NCBI RefSeq assembly: GCF_003325955.1
Contig: NZ_CP030929.1
Coordinates: 1 to 64,000 of the forward strand
Length of the DNA: 64,000 nt
Source: Aurantimicrobium sp. MWH-Uga1
GTDB taxonomy: Bacteria > Actinomycetota > Actinomycetes > Actinomycetales > Microbacteriaceae
Reading direction: 5' to 3'
The translations under genes were made by a program, and so were the position numbers. How positions within the stretch are numbered: position 1 is the stretch's first letter; each line of letters opens with the position of its first letter. Below the pieces are notes generated by a model. The model was not told the origin of the DNA. It made no database searches and saw only the letters and a list, made by a program, of their open reading frames with translations. Of the stretch, positions 1-10,364 are shown in pieces.

Positions 1-18
1 TTTTGAGAGGGAATTTCC

Positions 19-1434
19 GTGGCTGATGACGGCATGCGCGATACGTGGAATTCCATCCTCGAAGCTCTTGCATCAGATCCCGGCGTAACACCACCTCTGT
101 ACGGTTTTGCTTCCCTCATTGAACCCAAGGGGATTATGGCCGGAACCTTCTATCTTGAAGTTCCCAATGATTTCACCCGCAGCATGGTTGAACAACGCTT
201 ACGTGGTCCTTTGCTTTCTGCAATCGGAAGTCTGGGTGAATTGAGTGAGATTTCCACGTTCGCCGTTGTTGTTAACCCAGATTTAGTTGCCTTAGATGAG
301 CCAGCTCCGGCTGTTGAGGTGGAAGAGGTCAAAGAGGATCGCAACCCTGTGACTGCGCCAACGATTATGGCGACGGAAAGTGAACTGGAATCACGACTTA
401 ACCCTCGTTATAACTTTGACAGTTTTGTTATTGGTGGTTCAAACCGTTTCGCACATGCGGCAGCTGTTGCTGTTGCGGAAGCACCAGCAAAGGCATACAA
501 CCCTTTGTTTATTTATGGTGAATCAGGTTTGGGAAAAACACATCTTCTTCACGCTATTGGTCACTATGCGCAGAGTTTGTATCCCACCATTCGTGTTCGT
601 TATGTCAGTAGCGAAGAGTTCACCAACGATTTCATTAACTCCATTGCAAATAACCGTGGCGCGGCTTTTCAGTCTCGTTACCGCAATATTGACATTTTGT
701 TGATTGATGACATCCAATTCTTGCAGGGTAAAGCAGAGACTCAAGAAGCGTTTTTCCATACCTTCAACACATTGCACGATCACAACAAACAGGTTGTCAT
801 TACAAGCGATGTTCAACCCAAACATCTAACTGGTTTCGAAGACCGCATGCGCACCCGTTTCGAATGGGGCTTGATTACAGATGTTCAAACACCTGACTTA
901 GAAACACGTATTGCCATTCTTCGCAAGAAGGCTGAGCGAGAAAAACTCAGCGTTCCAGACGACATCATGGAATTCATTGCTACCAAAGTAACCAGCAATA
1001 TTCGTGAGCTTGAAGGAACACTCATCCGTGTAACGGCATTTGCCAACCTCAACAAACAAGCTGTTGATCTTCCTCTGGTACAAACAGTTCTTAAAGACCT
1101 CATCACGCTTGACGAAGATGACATCATTGCGCCGATTGACATCATCAACAACACGGCAGATTACTTCCGCCTCGGTATTGACGAACTAACTGGCACTTCT
1201 CGAGCCCAAGCAATTGCTACTGCACGTCAAATCGCTATGTATCTATGTCGTGAAATGACAAACCTTTCTTTGCCTAAAATTGGTCAGCTTTTTGGTGGTC
1301 GCGATCACACGACAGTGATGCACGCGTGTAAAAAAATTGCTGAATTAATGAAAGAACGTCGTTCTATTTACAACCAGGTCACCGAACTGACCACACGTAT
1401 TAAGCAGCGAAACTCGTATTCTCGCAATAACTAG
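19..1434 (+). CDS. dnaA: Chromosomal replication initiator DnaA
   Basis: This 471-residue protein binds DnaA boxes and, in its ATP form, oligomerises to melt the origin. Domain I (about 1-85) is followed by a short acidic linker and the AAA+ module, with Walker A GESGLGKTH at 167-175 and Walker B ILLIDDIQF near 226-234. The C-terminal DNA-binding domain holds the family signature GGRDHTTVMHACKKI from residue 426. The start is GTG, with the purine-rich GAGAGGGAA just upstream. The linker is much shorter than in Streptomyces DnaA. It lies directly before the candidate origin and dnaN, the standard bacterial order. Identity is certain. Confidence 0.98.
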   Translation: MADDGMRDTWNSILEALASDPGVTPPLYGFASLIEPKGIMAGTFYLEVPNDFTRSMVEQRLRGPLLSAIGSLGELSEISTFAVVVNPDLVALDEPAPAVEVEEVKEDRNPVTAPTIMATESELESRLNPRYNFDSFVIGGSNRFAHAAAVAVAEAPAKAYNPLFIYGESGLGKTHLLHAIGHYAQSLYPTIRVRYVSSEEFTNDFINSIANNRGAAFQSRYRNIDILLIDDIQFLQGKAETQEAFFHTFNTLHDHNKQVVITSDVQPKHLTGFEDRMRTRFEWGLITDVQTPDLETRIAILRKKAEREKLSVPDDIMEFIATKVTSNIRELEGTLIRVTAFANLNKQAVDLPLVQTVLKDLITLDEDDIIAPIDIINNTADYFRLGIDELTGTSRAQAIATARQIAMYLCREMTNLSLPKIGQLFGGRDHTTVMHACKKIAELMKERRSIYNQVTELTTRIKQRNSYSRNN

Positions 1435-1778
1435 GGTTTTCCCCCTGTGGATAACTCTGTGAATATGTGGGGAAATCGCCGAATGAGCCTGTGTATGAAA
1501 AATAAATTCTTGTGAATAAGAATGTTCCTTGCCTCTTCTAGATAAGGCCCCCTGTGGGAAGTACTCACACGCCAAACACAACTTACGCTGATGTAGTTTC
1601 TAGTAGATATATGGAATTTGTTGAGTTATGCACACTATCCACAGGCGTTAAGAAGATTAAAGAGTTATTTAATTATTCATTGAGGTTCAATAACCTTTAA
1701 GACCCAGGCTTATTTCGCCTATAAAAACCGCGATAGCATGAAAGACCCAGGTTGGGTTTGAAGGAAAGGCGCCTCACG
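1435..1778. other. Candidate replication origin oriC (dnaA-dnaN intergenic)
   Basis: This 344-nt non-coding stretch has no credible gene. It holds one perfect DnaA box on the minus strand (TGTGGATAA, 1446-1454), close variants at 1458-1466 and 1511-1519 (TGTGAATAA), and two abutting plus-strand boxes, TTATGCACA (1626-1634) and CTATCCACA (1635-1643). An A+T-rich segment follows at about 1648-1700 and could be the unwinding element. Position between dnaA and dnaN is the usual actinobacterial oriC site. The box count is low compared with Streptomyces origins. Origin function is inferred, not shown. Confidence 0.8.
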
Positions 1779-2921
1779 GTGAAGTTTCAAGTAAACAGAG
1801 ATGTGCTCAGTGAAGCCGTTTCTTTTGCCGTCAAAATGCTCCCGGCTCGCACGACTTTGCCGATTCTTGCTGGTGTTCTCATTGAAGCGAACGCTGAAGG
1901 TCTTGTTTTCTCTTCTTTTGATTACGAAGTTTCAACCCAAACCAAAGTGGCTGCAACAGTTGAAACGCCTGGACGAGTTTTGGTTTCAGGCCGGTTGTTA
2001 GCAGAAATTGCTAACCGTTTACCCAATGCCCCAGTTACTTTTGAAAGCGTCGAGTCGCGCATTCAAGTCAGTTGTGGATCAGCAAACTTCACTCTTCTAT
2101 CTATGCCAGTAGAGGAATATCCGACCATTCCTCAGGTTGAGGGAGAAACTGGTGTTCTCCCTGCGGAAGAATTCTCTTCCGCAGTAGCACAGGTTGCTGT
2201 TGCTGCGTCACGTGATGATGTCACTCCGGTAATTACCGGTGTACAGCTAGAAATCACCGGAAATTCCCTGAGTTTGGTTGCTACAGACCGTTATCGTGTC
2301 GCAATCCGCGATATTCCTTGGGAATCTACAGGAACAGTTTCTGACCTTACTGCGTTAGTTCCTGCGCGTACCATGCAAGAAATTGGTAAAACCTTCGGTC
2401 ACAGCGGAAATATTTCCATTTCAATCACCAACAAAGACGATCGTGAACTGATTGCTTTCACTGCCGATAACAAGACTGTTACCTCGCTGCTGATTAAGGG
2501 TAACTTCCCACCCGTGAAGCGTTTGTTCCCCGAAAAAGTTGAAAACTACGCAGTAGTTAATACCGCAGATCTTATTGAAGCAACCCGCCGCGTCAAACTA
2601 GTTGTTGAGCGTGAAGCGGCTTTGCGGTTTACTTTCGCAAACAATTCTTTGACCCTAGAAGCCATTGGTGGAGAACAAGCTCAGGCTTCTGAAACTATTG
2701 ATGCAGTGGTATCTGGTTCTGAAGTAGTTGTTTCACTTAAACCAGACTTCCTCCTTGATGGATTGGGTGCTGTTCACTCAGAATTTACGCGCATTGGCTT
2801 CACTTCTGTAGAGAACCCTGCAAAACCAGGACCTGTCTTGATAACAAGCCAAACTTCTAAAGACACTCCTTCTGAAGACGCGTACCGCTACTTATTGCAG
2901 CCCAACCTGCTTCTTCGCTAG
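1779..2921 (+). CDS. dnaN: DNA polymerase III beta sliding clamp
   Basis: This is the ring-shaped processivity clamp for replicative polymerase, 380 residues, the normal family length. The GTG at 1779 (MKFQVNRDVLSEAV) is preferred over an in-frame TTG at 1752, because AAGGAAAGG sits at 1761-1769, a good ribosome-binding distance, and clamp proteins usually begin with this short MKF/V-type strand. The three-domain clamp fold spans the whole sequence. It is the second gene of the dnaA-dnaN-recF series and sits just after the candidate origin. In this phylum the clamp is also reported as a partner of NucS, which is encoded at 26824-27519. Confidence 0.97.
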   Translation: MKFQVNRDVLSEAVSFAVKMLPARTTLPILAGVLIEANAEGLVFSSFDYEVSTQTKVAATVETPGRVLVSGRLLAEIANRLPNAPVTFESVESRIQVSCGSANFTLLSMPVEEYPTIPQVEGETGVLPAEEFSSAVAQVAVAASRDDVTPVITGVQLEITGNSLSLVATDRYRVAIRDIPWESTGTVSDLTALVPARTMQEIGKTFGHSGNISISITNKDDRELIAFTADNKTVTSLLIKGNFPPVKRLFPEKVENYAVVNTADLIEATRRVKLVVEREAALRFTFANNSLTLEAIGGEQAQASETIDAVVSGSEVVVSLKPDFLLDGLGAVHSEFTRIGFTSVENPAKPGPVLITSQTSKDTPSEDAYRYLLQPNLLLR

Positions 2922-2940
2922 GGCTCAAGGATTCTGAGCG

Positions 2941-4068
2941 ATGCACGTAAGCTCACTCAGTCTTCGTGACTTTAGAAATTACGCCACTGCAGATATTGAA
3001 CCTTCCGTTGGTTCTGTTGTTCTTGTCGGATCTAACGGTCAAGGCAAAACAAATATCGTCGAGGCCATCAATTTTCTGGCAACCCTGGGCTCTCACCGAA
3101 CAAGCATCGATTCTGCGCTCATTCGCCAAGGATCTGATGCGGCCATTGTGCGAGTAAACCTCGCACATGATGGTCGCACGATCCTTCTCGAAGCGCAATT
3201 GAATCGAAACGGCGCAAATAAAGCGCAGGTGAACAGGGCAAATGCCAAATTGCGTGATTTCCCGCGATATATTTCCACGGTCATTTTTGCTCCGGAAGAT
3301 TTGATGTTAATTCGTGGCGAACCAGCTGGGCGGCGCAAGTTCATGGATGACCTGATAATCCAGAGAACACCGCGATTGGCCGGTGTCGTTGCTGATTATG
3401 ATCGAGTGCTCAAACAACGCAATACCTTACTGAAAACAGCCAAGGTCAAAGATGTAGAGGCTGGAAACTTAGGAACTCTCGACATTTGGGATGAACGGCT
3501 GGTTTCTCTCGGCACAGAAATCATGAGCGAGCGTCGCCGCCTACTGGCTGATCTTTCACTTCCACTGACCTCGGCTTATCATGCAATTGCCGGTGCAGAT
3601 CATGAGGTTTCACTGGAAATTAAGCCCTCAATTACCGGAGCAGACAGCTCTGAAGAGTATTTGGCAGCCTTTAGACACAGTCTTGAAACTGGCCGAATTC
3701 AAGAAATCGAACGCGGAATAACTCTTGTTGGTCCACATCGAGATGATGTGGAATTCACACTTAACGGATTACCAGCAAAAGGCTACGCCAGCCACGGAGA
3801 AACATGGTCATATGCACTCTCCTTGAAACTCGCTGCAGCGCGACTGCTCCGTAGTGAATCAGTGTTGGGCGACCCCATTTTGATTTTGGATGACGTTTTC
3901 GCCGAGCTTGATTCAACACGACGCCAACGGTTAGCCGACGCCGTTGCTGATTTTGAACAAACATTTATCACTGCTGCCGTCGCAGAAGACGTACCAGAAG
4001 CCTTAATGACACACGTGTTTCATGTGCAACGAGGAACTATTCACGCCGATGGAGGTGATCAAGCTTGA
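2941..4068 (+). CDS. recF: DNA replication and repair protein RecF
   Basis: RecF is an ABC/SMC-type ATPase that helps load RecA at single-strand gaps. The 375-residue protein has Walker A GSNGQGKT at 30-37, an ABC signature region beginning SHGE at 284, and a late Walker B (ILILDDVFAELD, around 313-324). It begins 19 nt after dnaN stops and is presumably cotranscribed with it. Its 3' end carries the Shine-Dalgarno sequence for the next gene, and its stop TGA overlaps that gene's ATG. Assignment is secure from motifs and position. Confidence 0.97.
   Translation: MHVSSLSLRDFRNYATADIEPSVGSVVLVGSNGQGKTNIVEAINFLATLGSHRTSIDSALIRQGSDAAIVRVNLAHDGRTILLEAQLNRNGANKAQVNRANAKLRDFPRYISTVIFAPEDLMLIRGEPAGRRKFMDDLIIQRTPRLAGVVADYDRVLKQRNTLLKTAKVKDVEAGNLGTLDIWDERLVSLGTEIMSERRRLLADLSLPLTSAYHAIAGADHEVSLEIKPSITGADSSEEYLAAFRHSLETGRIQEIERGITLVGPHRDDVEFTLNGLPAKGYASHGETWSYALSLKLAAARLLRSESVLGDPILILDDVFAELDSTRRQRLADAVADFEQTFITAAVAEDVPEALMTHVFHVQRGTIHADGGDQA
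4051..4060 (+). promoter_or_regulatory. Extended Shine-Dalgarno site for the DUF721 gene
   Basis: GGAGGTGATC inside the last codons of recF matches the extended anti-Shine-Dalgarno complement over ten bases. It sits 7 nt before the ATG at 4068 (12 nt from GGAGG). It is the strongest ribosome-binding site I noticed in the window and suggests translational coupling to recF. Confidence 0.7.
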
Positions 4069-4610
4069 TGGCTTCTGAGGGCAGCGGGCCTGACGCCGCT
4101 AACGCGGCGGGGCCCGAAGAGACAGAATCTATGGCGCTGTATGCCCGGTTGAAGTCTCAGGCAACCGGTACACCCCGGACACAGCTTTCCCGGGATGCCA
4201 AAGCTCGGCGCCGAAATGCGCAAGAGCATGCCAGCGAAATGCCATTTTCTCCCGGCCGCGACCCCAAAGGACTCGATGACGTCCTGGCAAACCTCACTCA
4301 GGAACTGGGATGGAAGGCGCCTTTAGCCCAATCTGATGTGCTGACTGATTGGCCGGAGATTGTTGGACCGGACATCGCGGCGCGCACTAAAGTTTTGGGA
4401 ATTACGGACTCCACGCTGTCTGTTCTATGCGAGTCAACAGCCTGGGCTACACAGCTGAGATTAATGAGTTCTGAAGTCCTCACGAAGGTGTTAAATTCTC
4501 ACCCAGAATCCGGCATTACCGCCATCCGCTTTCAGGGACCCAACGCCCCAAGCTGGAAACGTGGCCCCAAATCAATTCCAGGGCGTGGTCCTCGCGATAC
4601 TTACGGCTAA
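4068..4610 (+). CDS. DUF721 (DciA-like) protein
   Basis: This 180-residue protein of the DUF721 family sits between recF and gyrB as in most actinobacteria. DciA, a member of the same family in other bacteria, loads the replicative helicase DnaB. A similar role here is plausible but inferred. The DUF721 core lies in the second half (about 70-150), after a low-complexity, charged N-terminal third. The ATG at 4068 overlaps the recF stop (TGATG). A TTG three bases upstream is an alternative start. The preceding GGAGGTGATC (4051-4060) is an unusually complete match to the 16S rRNA tail. Confidence 0.9.
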   Translation: MASEGSGPDAANAAGPEETESMALYARLKSQATGTPRTQLSRDAKARRRNAQEHASEMPFSPGRDPKGLDDVLANLTQELGWKAPLAQSDVLTDWPEIVGPDIAARTKVLGITDSTLSVLCESTAWATQLRLMSSEVLTKVLNSHPESGITAIRFQGPNAPSWKRGPKSIPGRGPRDTYG

Positions 4611-4733
4611 GAATAGGTTTCTGGTCAAGCACTAAATAAAAACGCGCCAGAGCCCGTTTCTTCTGATTTTCTCAGCTCGAAAAAGATAGAATTAGAGCTG
4701 TCACGAAACGTGCATAAGGGAGTTACGTAACGA

Positions 4734-6707
4734 ATGTCTGAAGAATCTGAAAAGCCAACACCAGATGGCGAATATGGCGCCAGTAATATTCAGGTTCTTG
4801 AAGGACTCGAAGCAGTTCGTAAACGCCCGGGTATGTACATCGGTTCAACAGGGCCTAGAGGTTTACACCACTTGGTCTATGAGATCGTAGACAACTCTGT
4901 CGACGAGGCGCTCGCAGGATACTGCGACGACATCAAAGTCTTCATGCGCAAAGACGGCAGCATTCGGGTTATTGACAACGGTCGTGGAATTCCAGTGGAT
5001 ATCCACCCCACCGAAGGTAAGTCCACCGTAGAAGTTGTTCTGACAGTCCTGCACGCTGGTGGAAAGTTTGGCGGCGGCGGATACGCCGTATCCGGTGGTC
5101 TACATGGTGTGGGTAGTTCTGTTGTTAACGCGCTGTCATCTCACCTCGAAGTTGAGGTCAAACGTCAAGGCTTCTCGTACACCCAGAGTTACAACATTGG
5201 TGTTCCCGAGGCACCCCTTGCCAAGCAGGGACCGACCGATGAGACGGGAACCACCATTACCTTCTGGCCGAGTGCCGACATTTTTGAAACCGTCGAGTTT
5301 GATTACGAAACCCTGCGCGCACGCTTCCAACAGATGGCGTTCCTCAACAAGGGCCTGCGCATCACGCTCATTGATGAAAATCAAGAAGACAGTGAAGGCA
5401 ACGCACTGACCGTTTCTTACATGTTTGAAAACGGCTTGATGGACTACGTCCAATACTTAAACACCATCAAGAAGAATGACATCGTTCACGACGAAATCAT
5501 TTACTTCGAATCCGAAGATGCCGAGAAGAAGATTTCTTGTGAGATCGCCATGCAGTGGACCACTGCTTATAGCGAGAGTGTTCACACCTACGCGAACACC
5601 ATCAACACACACGAGGGTGGAACACACGAAGAAGGCTTCCGTGCAGCAATGACCACATTGGTCAATAAGTATGCTCGCGAAAAAGGCATCCTCAAAGAAA
5701 AGGATGAAAACCTTTCCGGTGATGATGTCCGTGAAGGTTTGACTGCGGTTGTGTCAATCAAGTTGGGTGAACCCCAGTTCGAGGGTCAAACAAAGACCAA
5801 GCTCGGAAACACTGAAGCGAAAGCGTTTGTTCAGCGCATCACCGGTGACTTCCTTGGTGATTGGTTCGAACGCAATCCCAACCAGGCCAAAGAAATTATC
5901 CGCAAAGCACTGCAAGCAGCAACGGCGCGTATGGCTGCGCGCAAAGCACGCGAAACAGCCAGACGCAAGGGCTTGCTTGAGGGTGGAGGCATGCCCGGCA
6001 AGCTGAAGGACTGCGCAAGCAAAGACCCATCGATTTCTGAAATCTTCATGGTGGAGGGTGACTCCGCAGGTGGTTCCGCTGTTCAAGGACGTAACCCTGA
6101 AACTCAAGCCATTCTTCCTCTGCGAGGCAAGATCCTCAACGTTGAAAAGGCGCGCCTGGACAAGGCATTGGCAAACAACGAAGTCCAAGCCATGATCACG
6201 GCTTTTGGTGCAGGTATCGGTGAAGACTTCAACCCAGAAAAAGCCAGGTACCACAAGATTGTGCTCATGGCTGATGCGGACGTTGACGGCCAGCACATCA
6301 CCACATTGCTTCTGACCCTGCTGTTCCGCTACATGAAGCCACTAATTGAGCTCGGATATGTCTACCTTGCACAACCGCCGCTGTATCGATTGAAGTGGTC
6401 GAACGCAGATCACGAGTATGTCTACTCCGATGAACAGCGAGACCGCCAACTTGAAGCTGGACTTGCTGCTGGCAAGAAGATTCCCAAGGACAACGGAATT
6501 CAGCGCTACAAGGGTCTGGGTGAAATGGACTATCGCGAGTTGTGGGACACCACCATGAACCCCGAAACCCGCACCTTGCTTCAGGTGACTCTGGATGACG
6601 CGGTAGCTGCCGATGAAATATTTTCAACCCTGATGGGTGAAGACGTGGAATCACGTCGAAACTTCATTCAGAAGAATGCAAAGGATGTGCGTTTCCTTGA
6701 CATCTAA
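4734..6707 (+). CDS. gyrB: DNA gyrase subunit B
   Basis: This is the ATPase subunit of gyrase, 657 residues. It has the GHKL ATP-binding domain at the N-terminus, the transducer domain, and a TOPRIM domain with EGDSAGG at 441-447 and the metal-binding DADVDG at 514-519. The C-terminal [10 protein letters not shown] motif is present. The start ATG follows AAGGGAGTTA. A 123-nt gap before it likely holds the gyrase promoter. The gene overlaps the chosen gyrA start by 11 nt, so the two subunits are probably translationally coupled. Confidence 0.98.
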   Translation: MSEESEKPTPDGEYGASNIQVLEGLEAVRKRPGMYIGSTGPRGLHHLVYEIVDNSVDEALAGYCDDIKVFMRKDGSIRVIDNGRGIPVDIHPTEGKSTVEVVLTVLHAGGKFGGGGYAVSGGLHGVGSSVVNALSSHLEVEVKRQGFSYTQSYNIGVPEAPLAKQGPTDETGTTITFWPSADIFETVEFDYETLRARFQQMAFLNKGLRITLIDENQEDSEGNALTVSYMFENGLMDYVQYLNTIKKNDIVHDEIIYFESEDAEKKISCEIAMQWTTAYSESVHTYANTINTHEGGTHEEGFRAAMTTLVNKYAREKGILKEKDENLSGDDVREGLTAVVSIKLGEPQFEGQTKTKLGNTEAKAFVQRITGDFLGDWFERNPNQAKEIIRKALQAATARMAARKARETARRKGLLEGGGMPGKLKDCASKDPSISEIFMVEGDSAGGSAVQGRNPETQAILPLRGKILNVEKARLDKALANNEVQAMITAFGAGIGEDFNPEKARYHKIVLMADADVDGQHITTLLLTLLFRYMKPLIELGYVYLAQPPLYRLKWSNADHEYVYSDEQRDRQLEAGLAAGKKIPKDNGIQRYKGLGEMDYRELWDTTMNPETRTLLQVTLDDAVAADEIFSTLMGEDVESRRNFIQKNAKDVRFLDI

Positions 6708-9249
6708 CGACAACCTCGTCACTACTGACGAAAATGGAGAAAACCGCATCCAGCAGGTAGACCTGCAGTTGGAAATGCAGCGTTCGTATCTCGATTACGC
6801 CATGAGTGTGATCGTGGGCCGCGCACTTCCTGACGTTCGTGACGGACTCAAGCCTGTTCACCGACGTGTGATTTACGCGATGTATGACGGTGGCTACCGT
6901 CCCGACAAGGCATTCTCCAAGTGTGCCCGTGTTGTTGGTGACGTCATGGGCCAATTCCACCCTCACGGTGACTCAGCCATCTATGACGCACTCGTGCGCC
7001 TGGTTCAGCCCTGGTCGTTGCGCTACCCATTGGCTTTAGGTCAGGGAAACTTTGGTTCTGCCGGTAACGACTCCGCTGCTGCTCCTCGTTACACCGAAAC
7101 AAAGATGGCTCCGCTGGCGCTGGAAATGGTTCGCGATATCGACGAAGAAACCGTCGACTTCCAGGACAACTACGACGGTCGCACCCAAGAGCCTTCCATT
7201 CTGCCTTCGCGCTTCCCCAACCTGCTGGTCAACGGTTCGGTGGGTATTGCAGTGGGTATGGCCACCAACATTCCTCCCCACAACCTGCGTGAAGTAGCCG
7301 AGGGTGCACTGTGGGCTCTTGCTAACCCCGATGCAACCCGTGAAGAACTTCTTGAAGCGCTCATTGCTCGAATCAAGGGACCTGACTTCCCCACCGGAGC
7401 GCAGATCCTGGGCGTCAAGGGAATTCAAGACGCTTACCGCACGGGCCGTGGATCCATCACGATGCGTGCAGTCGTCAACGTGGAAGAACTTCAGGGCCGT
7501 ACTTGCCTCGTTGTGACCGAGCTCCCCTATCAGGTCAACCCTGACAACCTCGCAATCAAGATTGCGGAGCTGGTCAAGGATGGCAAGATCACCGGTATCG
7601 CAGATATCCGCGATGAGACCTCGGGTCGTACCGGTCAGCGCTTGGTCATCGTTCTCAAGCGGGATGCTGTAGCCAAGGTTGTTCTCAATAACCTCTACAA
7701 ACAAACACAGCTTCAGGAAAACTTTGGCGCGAACATGCTCGCCATCGTTGATGGCATTCCCCGCACCCTCTCCATCGATGGATTCATCTCCAACTGGGTT
7801 GAGCATCAGATTGATGTCATTGTTCGCCGCACGCAGTTCCGTCTGCGTAAGGCAGAAGAGCGTATGCACATCCTCAAAGGTTACCTTGCAGCTCTGGATG
7901 CCCTCGATGAAGTGATTGCACTGATTCGCAAGAGCCCCACAGTTGAAGATGCCCGCGATGGACTGATGTCATTCCTCAAGATTGATGAGTTGCAAGCTCG
8001 TGCAATCTTGGAAATGCAGCTGCGCCGTCTTGCAGCACTTGAGCGTCAGAAGATCATTGATGAGGCAACTGAACTGGAAGCTCAGATTACGGAGTTCAAC
8101 GCAATTCTGGCTAGCCCCGCCCGCCAGCGTGAAATAGTGTCGGAAGAACTCACCGATATCGTGGCTCGCTACGGCGATGACCGCCGTTCAGAAATCATGC
8201 CTGGTTTCGACGGCGACATGAATGTTGAAGACCTCATTCCTGAAGAGGAAATGGTTATCACGGTGACCCGCGGCGGATACGTCAAGCGCACCCGCAGCGA
8301 CAACTATCGCAGTCAGCACCGCGGCGGTCGTGGTGTGAAGGGAGCGCAGCTCCGTGCAGATGACGTCGTGGAACACTTCTTTGTCACCACAACTCACCAC
8401 TGGCTGTTGTTCTTCACCAACACCGGACGCGTCTACCGAGCGAAGGCGTACGAAGTTCAAGAAGCAGGCCGAGACGCAAAGGGTCAGCACATTGCAAACC
8501 TGCTTGCACTGGGCCCAGATGAGCAGGTCACACAGATTCTGGATATCCGTGACTACAAAGCAGCTCAGTACTTAGCCCTCGCTACTCGTGATGGTTTGAT
8601 CAAGAAGACGGCGCTGACCGAATACGACACCAACCGCACCGGTGGAATCATCGCGATCAAGCTGCGTGAAGGAGACGAACTCGTCTCAGCACTCTTACTT
8701 GAAGAAGACTCCGATGTTCTCCTCGTTTCACGCAAGGGTATGAGTATCCGCTTCACGGCAACCGATGAGGCACTGCGCCCCATGGGGCGCTCAACCTCGG
8801 GTGTGACCGGCATGAAGTTCCGTGGCGGCGACAGCCTTCTGTCGGCTTCATTAGTCTCTGACTCGGGCTTTGTGTTCGTCGTCACCGAGGGTGGTTACGC
8901 GAAGCGAACTGACGCAGACCAATACCGCACACAAAACCGTGGTGGTCTAGGAATCAAGGTTGCCAAGCTCAGCGAAGACCGGGGAGACTTGGTCGGATCA
9001 CTCATTGTGGGTGAAGAGGATGAGGTTCTTGTCGTTCTTGAATCAGGCAAAGTTGTTCGTTCCGCAGTAAATGAAGTTCCTGCCAAGGGTCGCGACACCA
9101 TGGGTGTTGTCTTTGCCCGATTTGAAGAAGGCGACAAGATTCTTGCTGTCGCACGCAATTCAGAGCGTAATCTTGATTCTGCAGAAGAGCAGAACGAAGA
9201 AGAAGTAACCAGCGGAGACGCTGTAGTGGAAGAGGCACCAAATGAGTAG
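6697..9249 (+). CDS. gyrA: DNA gyrase subunit A
   Basis: This is the DNA cleavage and rejoining subunit, about 850 residues. I prefer the TTG at 6697 ([14 protein letters not shown]...), which overlaps gyrB by 11 nt. An earlier in-frame GTG at 6637 would embed 60 more bases in gyrB and add residues not typical of GyrA. With this start the catalytic tyrosine is Y132 (PRYTE), and the quinolone-resistance region reads [10 protein letters not shown] at 88-97. Serine lies at the position that matches E. coli Ser83, the usual susceptible residue. The C-terminal half is the beta-pinwheel DNA-wrapping domain, with an acidic tail. Confidence 0.96.
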   Translation: MTSNDNLVTTDENGENRIQQVDLQLEMQRSYLDYAMSVIVGRALPDVRDGLKPVHRRVIYAMYDGGYRPDKAFSKCARVVGDVMGQFHPHGDSAIYDALVRLVQPWSLRYPLALGQGNFGSAGNDSAAAPRYTETKMAPLALEMVRDIDEETVDFQDNYDGRTQEPSILPSRFPNLLVNGSVGIAVGMATNIPPHNLREVAEGALWALANPDATREELLEALIARIKGPDFPTGAQILGVKGIQDAYRTGRGSITMRAVVNVEELQGRTCLVVTELPYQVNPDNLAIKIAELVKDGKITGIADIRDETSGRTGQRLVIVLKRDAVAKVVLNNLYKQTQLQENFGANMLAIVDGIPRTLSIDGFISNWVEHQIDVIVRRTQFRLRKAEERMHILKGYLAALDALDEVIALIRKSPTVEDARDGLMSFLKIDELQARAILEMQLRRLAALERQKIIDEATELEAQITEFNAILASPARQREIVSEELTDIVARYGDDRRSEIMPGFDGDMNVEDLIPEEEMVITVTRGGYVKRTRSDNYRSQHRGGRGVKGAQLRADDVVEHFFVTTTHHWLLFFTNTGRVYRAKAYEVQEAGRDAKGQHIANLLALGPDEQVTQILDIRDYKAAQYLALATRDGLIKKTALTEYDTNRTGGIIAIKLREGDELVSALLLEEDSDVLLVSRKGMSIRFTATDEALRPMGRSTSGVTGMKFRGGDSLLSASLVSDSGFVFVVTEGGYAKRTDADQYRTQNRGGLGIKVAKLSEDRGDLVGSLIVGEEDEVLVVLESGKVVRSAVNEVPAKGRDTMGVVFARFEEGDKILAVARNSERNLDSAEEQNEEEVTSGDAVVEEAPNE

Positions 9250-9679
9250 CTCCATGGCAGACAAGCTCAAGAGCAAGCTCCCCCAAAAGGGAGAAAAAGC
9301 ACCCAAAGGCCCCGAAGCCAAGCAGGTTCGACTCAAGCTTGTTTATGTTGATTTCATGTCAGCACTCAAGCTTTCCTTCCTTCTTGGGTTAGCTCAGTTC
9401 ATCGTTGTTGTCATCGGCACCTTCCTGATTTACCTCGTCTTTGTTCAGACCGGCATCTTCGAAACTGCCAACAGTGTTGCTGGTGAAGTCCTCGGTAGTG
9501 GAAGCGGTTTTGACCTGAATTCGGTCGCGTCAATTGGTAGAACTGTCGGTGCAGCAGCAGCTGTCGGCCTGGTTAACCTCATTGTGATTACTGTTTTGGG
9601 TGCCATCTGCGCAGTTCTCTACAACGCAGCTGCAAAGATCACCGGCGGTCTGTCCGTCGGATTCACCAACCAGCAGTAA
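9242..9679 (+). CDS. DUF3566 membrane protein
   Basis: This 145-residue protein has a Lys-rich cytoplasmic N-terminus (about 1-35) and two hydrophobic helices at about 45-68 and 105-130. DUF3566 proteins follow gyrA in many actinobacteria, including mycobacteria. Their function is not established. The ATG overlaps the last codons of gyrA by 8 nt, so it belongs to the gyrBA transcript. The following bases lead into two tRNA genes. Confidence 0.9.
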   Translation: MSSSMADKLKSKLPQKGEKAPKGPEAKQVRLKLVYVDFMSALKLSFLLGLAQFIVVVIGTFLIYLVFVQTGIFETANSVAGEVLGSGSGFDLNSVASIGRTVGAAAAVGLVNLIVITVLGAICAVLYNAAAKITGGLSVGFTNQQ

Positions 9680-9740
9680 ACATAACAAGGCTCGATTTAG
9701 AGATTTGCCGAGATTCCGGTAGTCTCGAATCTGCCTAAGC

Positions 9741-9814
9741 GGGGCTATAGCTCAGGTGGTTAGAGCGCTTCACTGATAATGAAGAGGTCCCAGGTTCAAG
9801 TCCTGGTAGCCCCA
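9741..9814 (+). tRNA. tRNA-Ile (GAT)
   Basis: A 74-nt cloverleaf. The acceptor arm GGGGCTA pairs with TAGCCCC, the D arm is GCTCAGGTGGTTAGAGC, and the anticodon GAT lies at 9775-9777. The T arm contains GGTTCAAGTCC. The discriminator is A, and CCA is not encoded. It sits downstream of gyrA, as in many actinobacteria. Confidence 0.98.
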
Positions 9815-9858
9815 CGCAATTGCACTTTATAAATTGATGTAAAGTAGTAAAAGCAATC

Positions 9859-9931
9859 GGGGCCTTAGCTCAATTGGTAGAGCGCCTGCTTTGCAAGCAG
9901 GAGGTCAGGAGTTCGATTCTCCTAGGCTCCA
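9859..9931 (+). tRNA. tRNA-Ala (TGC)
   Basis: A 73-nt cloverleaf. The acceptor arm GGGGCCT pairs with AGGCTCC, with one G-T wobble. The anticodon stem is CCTGC/GCAGG around the loop TTTGCAA, with anticodon TGC at 9892-9894. The T arm contains AGTTCGATTCT. CCA is not encoded. It forms a pair with the tRNA-Ile 44 nt upstream. Confidence 0.98.
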
Positions 9932-9936
9932 CAACA

Positions 9937-9971
9937 AAAAACACCCGCCAGTTCTGGCGGGTGTTTTGTTT
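9937..9971. terminator. Bidirectional intrinsic terminator
   Basis: A strong hairpin with stem ACACCCGCCAG / CTGGCGGGTGT and a TT loop, flanked by A-runs on the left and T-runs on the right. It can therefore end both the tRNA transcript from the left and the leftward DUF1801 gene from the right. Confidence 0.9.
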
Positions 9972-10337
9972 TTACTTCTTGGGCCTCAAGGATTTGTAAT
10001 CCCAGATGACCTCAGTGCTAAGACGTAAATATCTCCGGAGATCATCCACATTGATATTTGTAACGTTCGTGAAAGTGATGCCTGCGGCTCGGTGCTTGCC
10101 GACACCGAGAAGGCCAGGTTCGGAGAAGTCTTTCCCACTCCAGAACAACACCTTCACTCCCAGCTTGTGGTCTTGATACCCAACGATGGGAATGTCATCT
10201 AAGAACCACACCGGGGCACCATGCCACACCTTGTATGTCGCAGTGGGAAGTGCTTGAAGGAATTCTTGGAACAAGAAATCAATGACAGGTCTGTTATCTC
10301 CGGTCACCGCTTCGTTGTATTTCACTACATCAACCAT
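9972..10337 (-). CDS. DUF1801 (YdhG-like) protein
   Basis: This 121-residue cytoplasmic protein has the DUF1801 hallmark WHGAPVW and nearby FLDDIPIVGY. The family includes small alpha/beta proteins sometimes called iron chaperone-like. Its biochemical role is unclear, so I give none. It is transcribed leftwards, ends at the shared terminator, and starts 27 nt from the LON-domain gene, which suggests one transcript with that gene and the next one upstream. Confidence 0.8.
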   Translation of the reverse strand: MVDVVKYNEAVTGDNRPVIDFLFQEFLQALPTATYKVWHGAPVWFLDDIPIVGYQDHKLGVKVLFWSGKDFSEPGLLGVGKHRAAGITFTNVTNINVDDLRRYLRLSTEVIWDYKSLRPKK

Positions 10338-10364
10338 CAGTTGCGTCTATACCTCTATCGAAAA

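Noticed and set aside
1752..1778. Longer dnaN start (TTG at 1752)
   Set aside because: AAGGAAAGG at 1761-1769 lies inside this extension and serves the GTG at 1779.
6637..6696. Longer gyrA start (GTG at 6637)
   Set aside because: It would embed 60 more bases in gyrB and add a Met/Arg-rich extension not typical of GyrA. The TTG at 6697 gives the usual N-terminus.
7036..7869. 277-codon antisense frame in gyrA
   Set aside because: It lies fully opposite gyrA, whose motifs are intact. No family was recognised. Long antisense frames are common opposite biased coding sequence.
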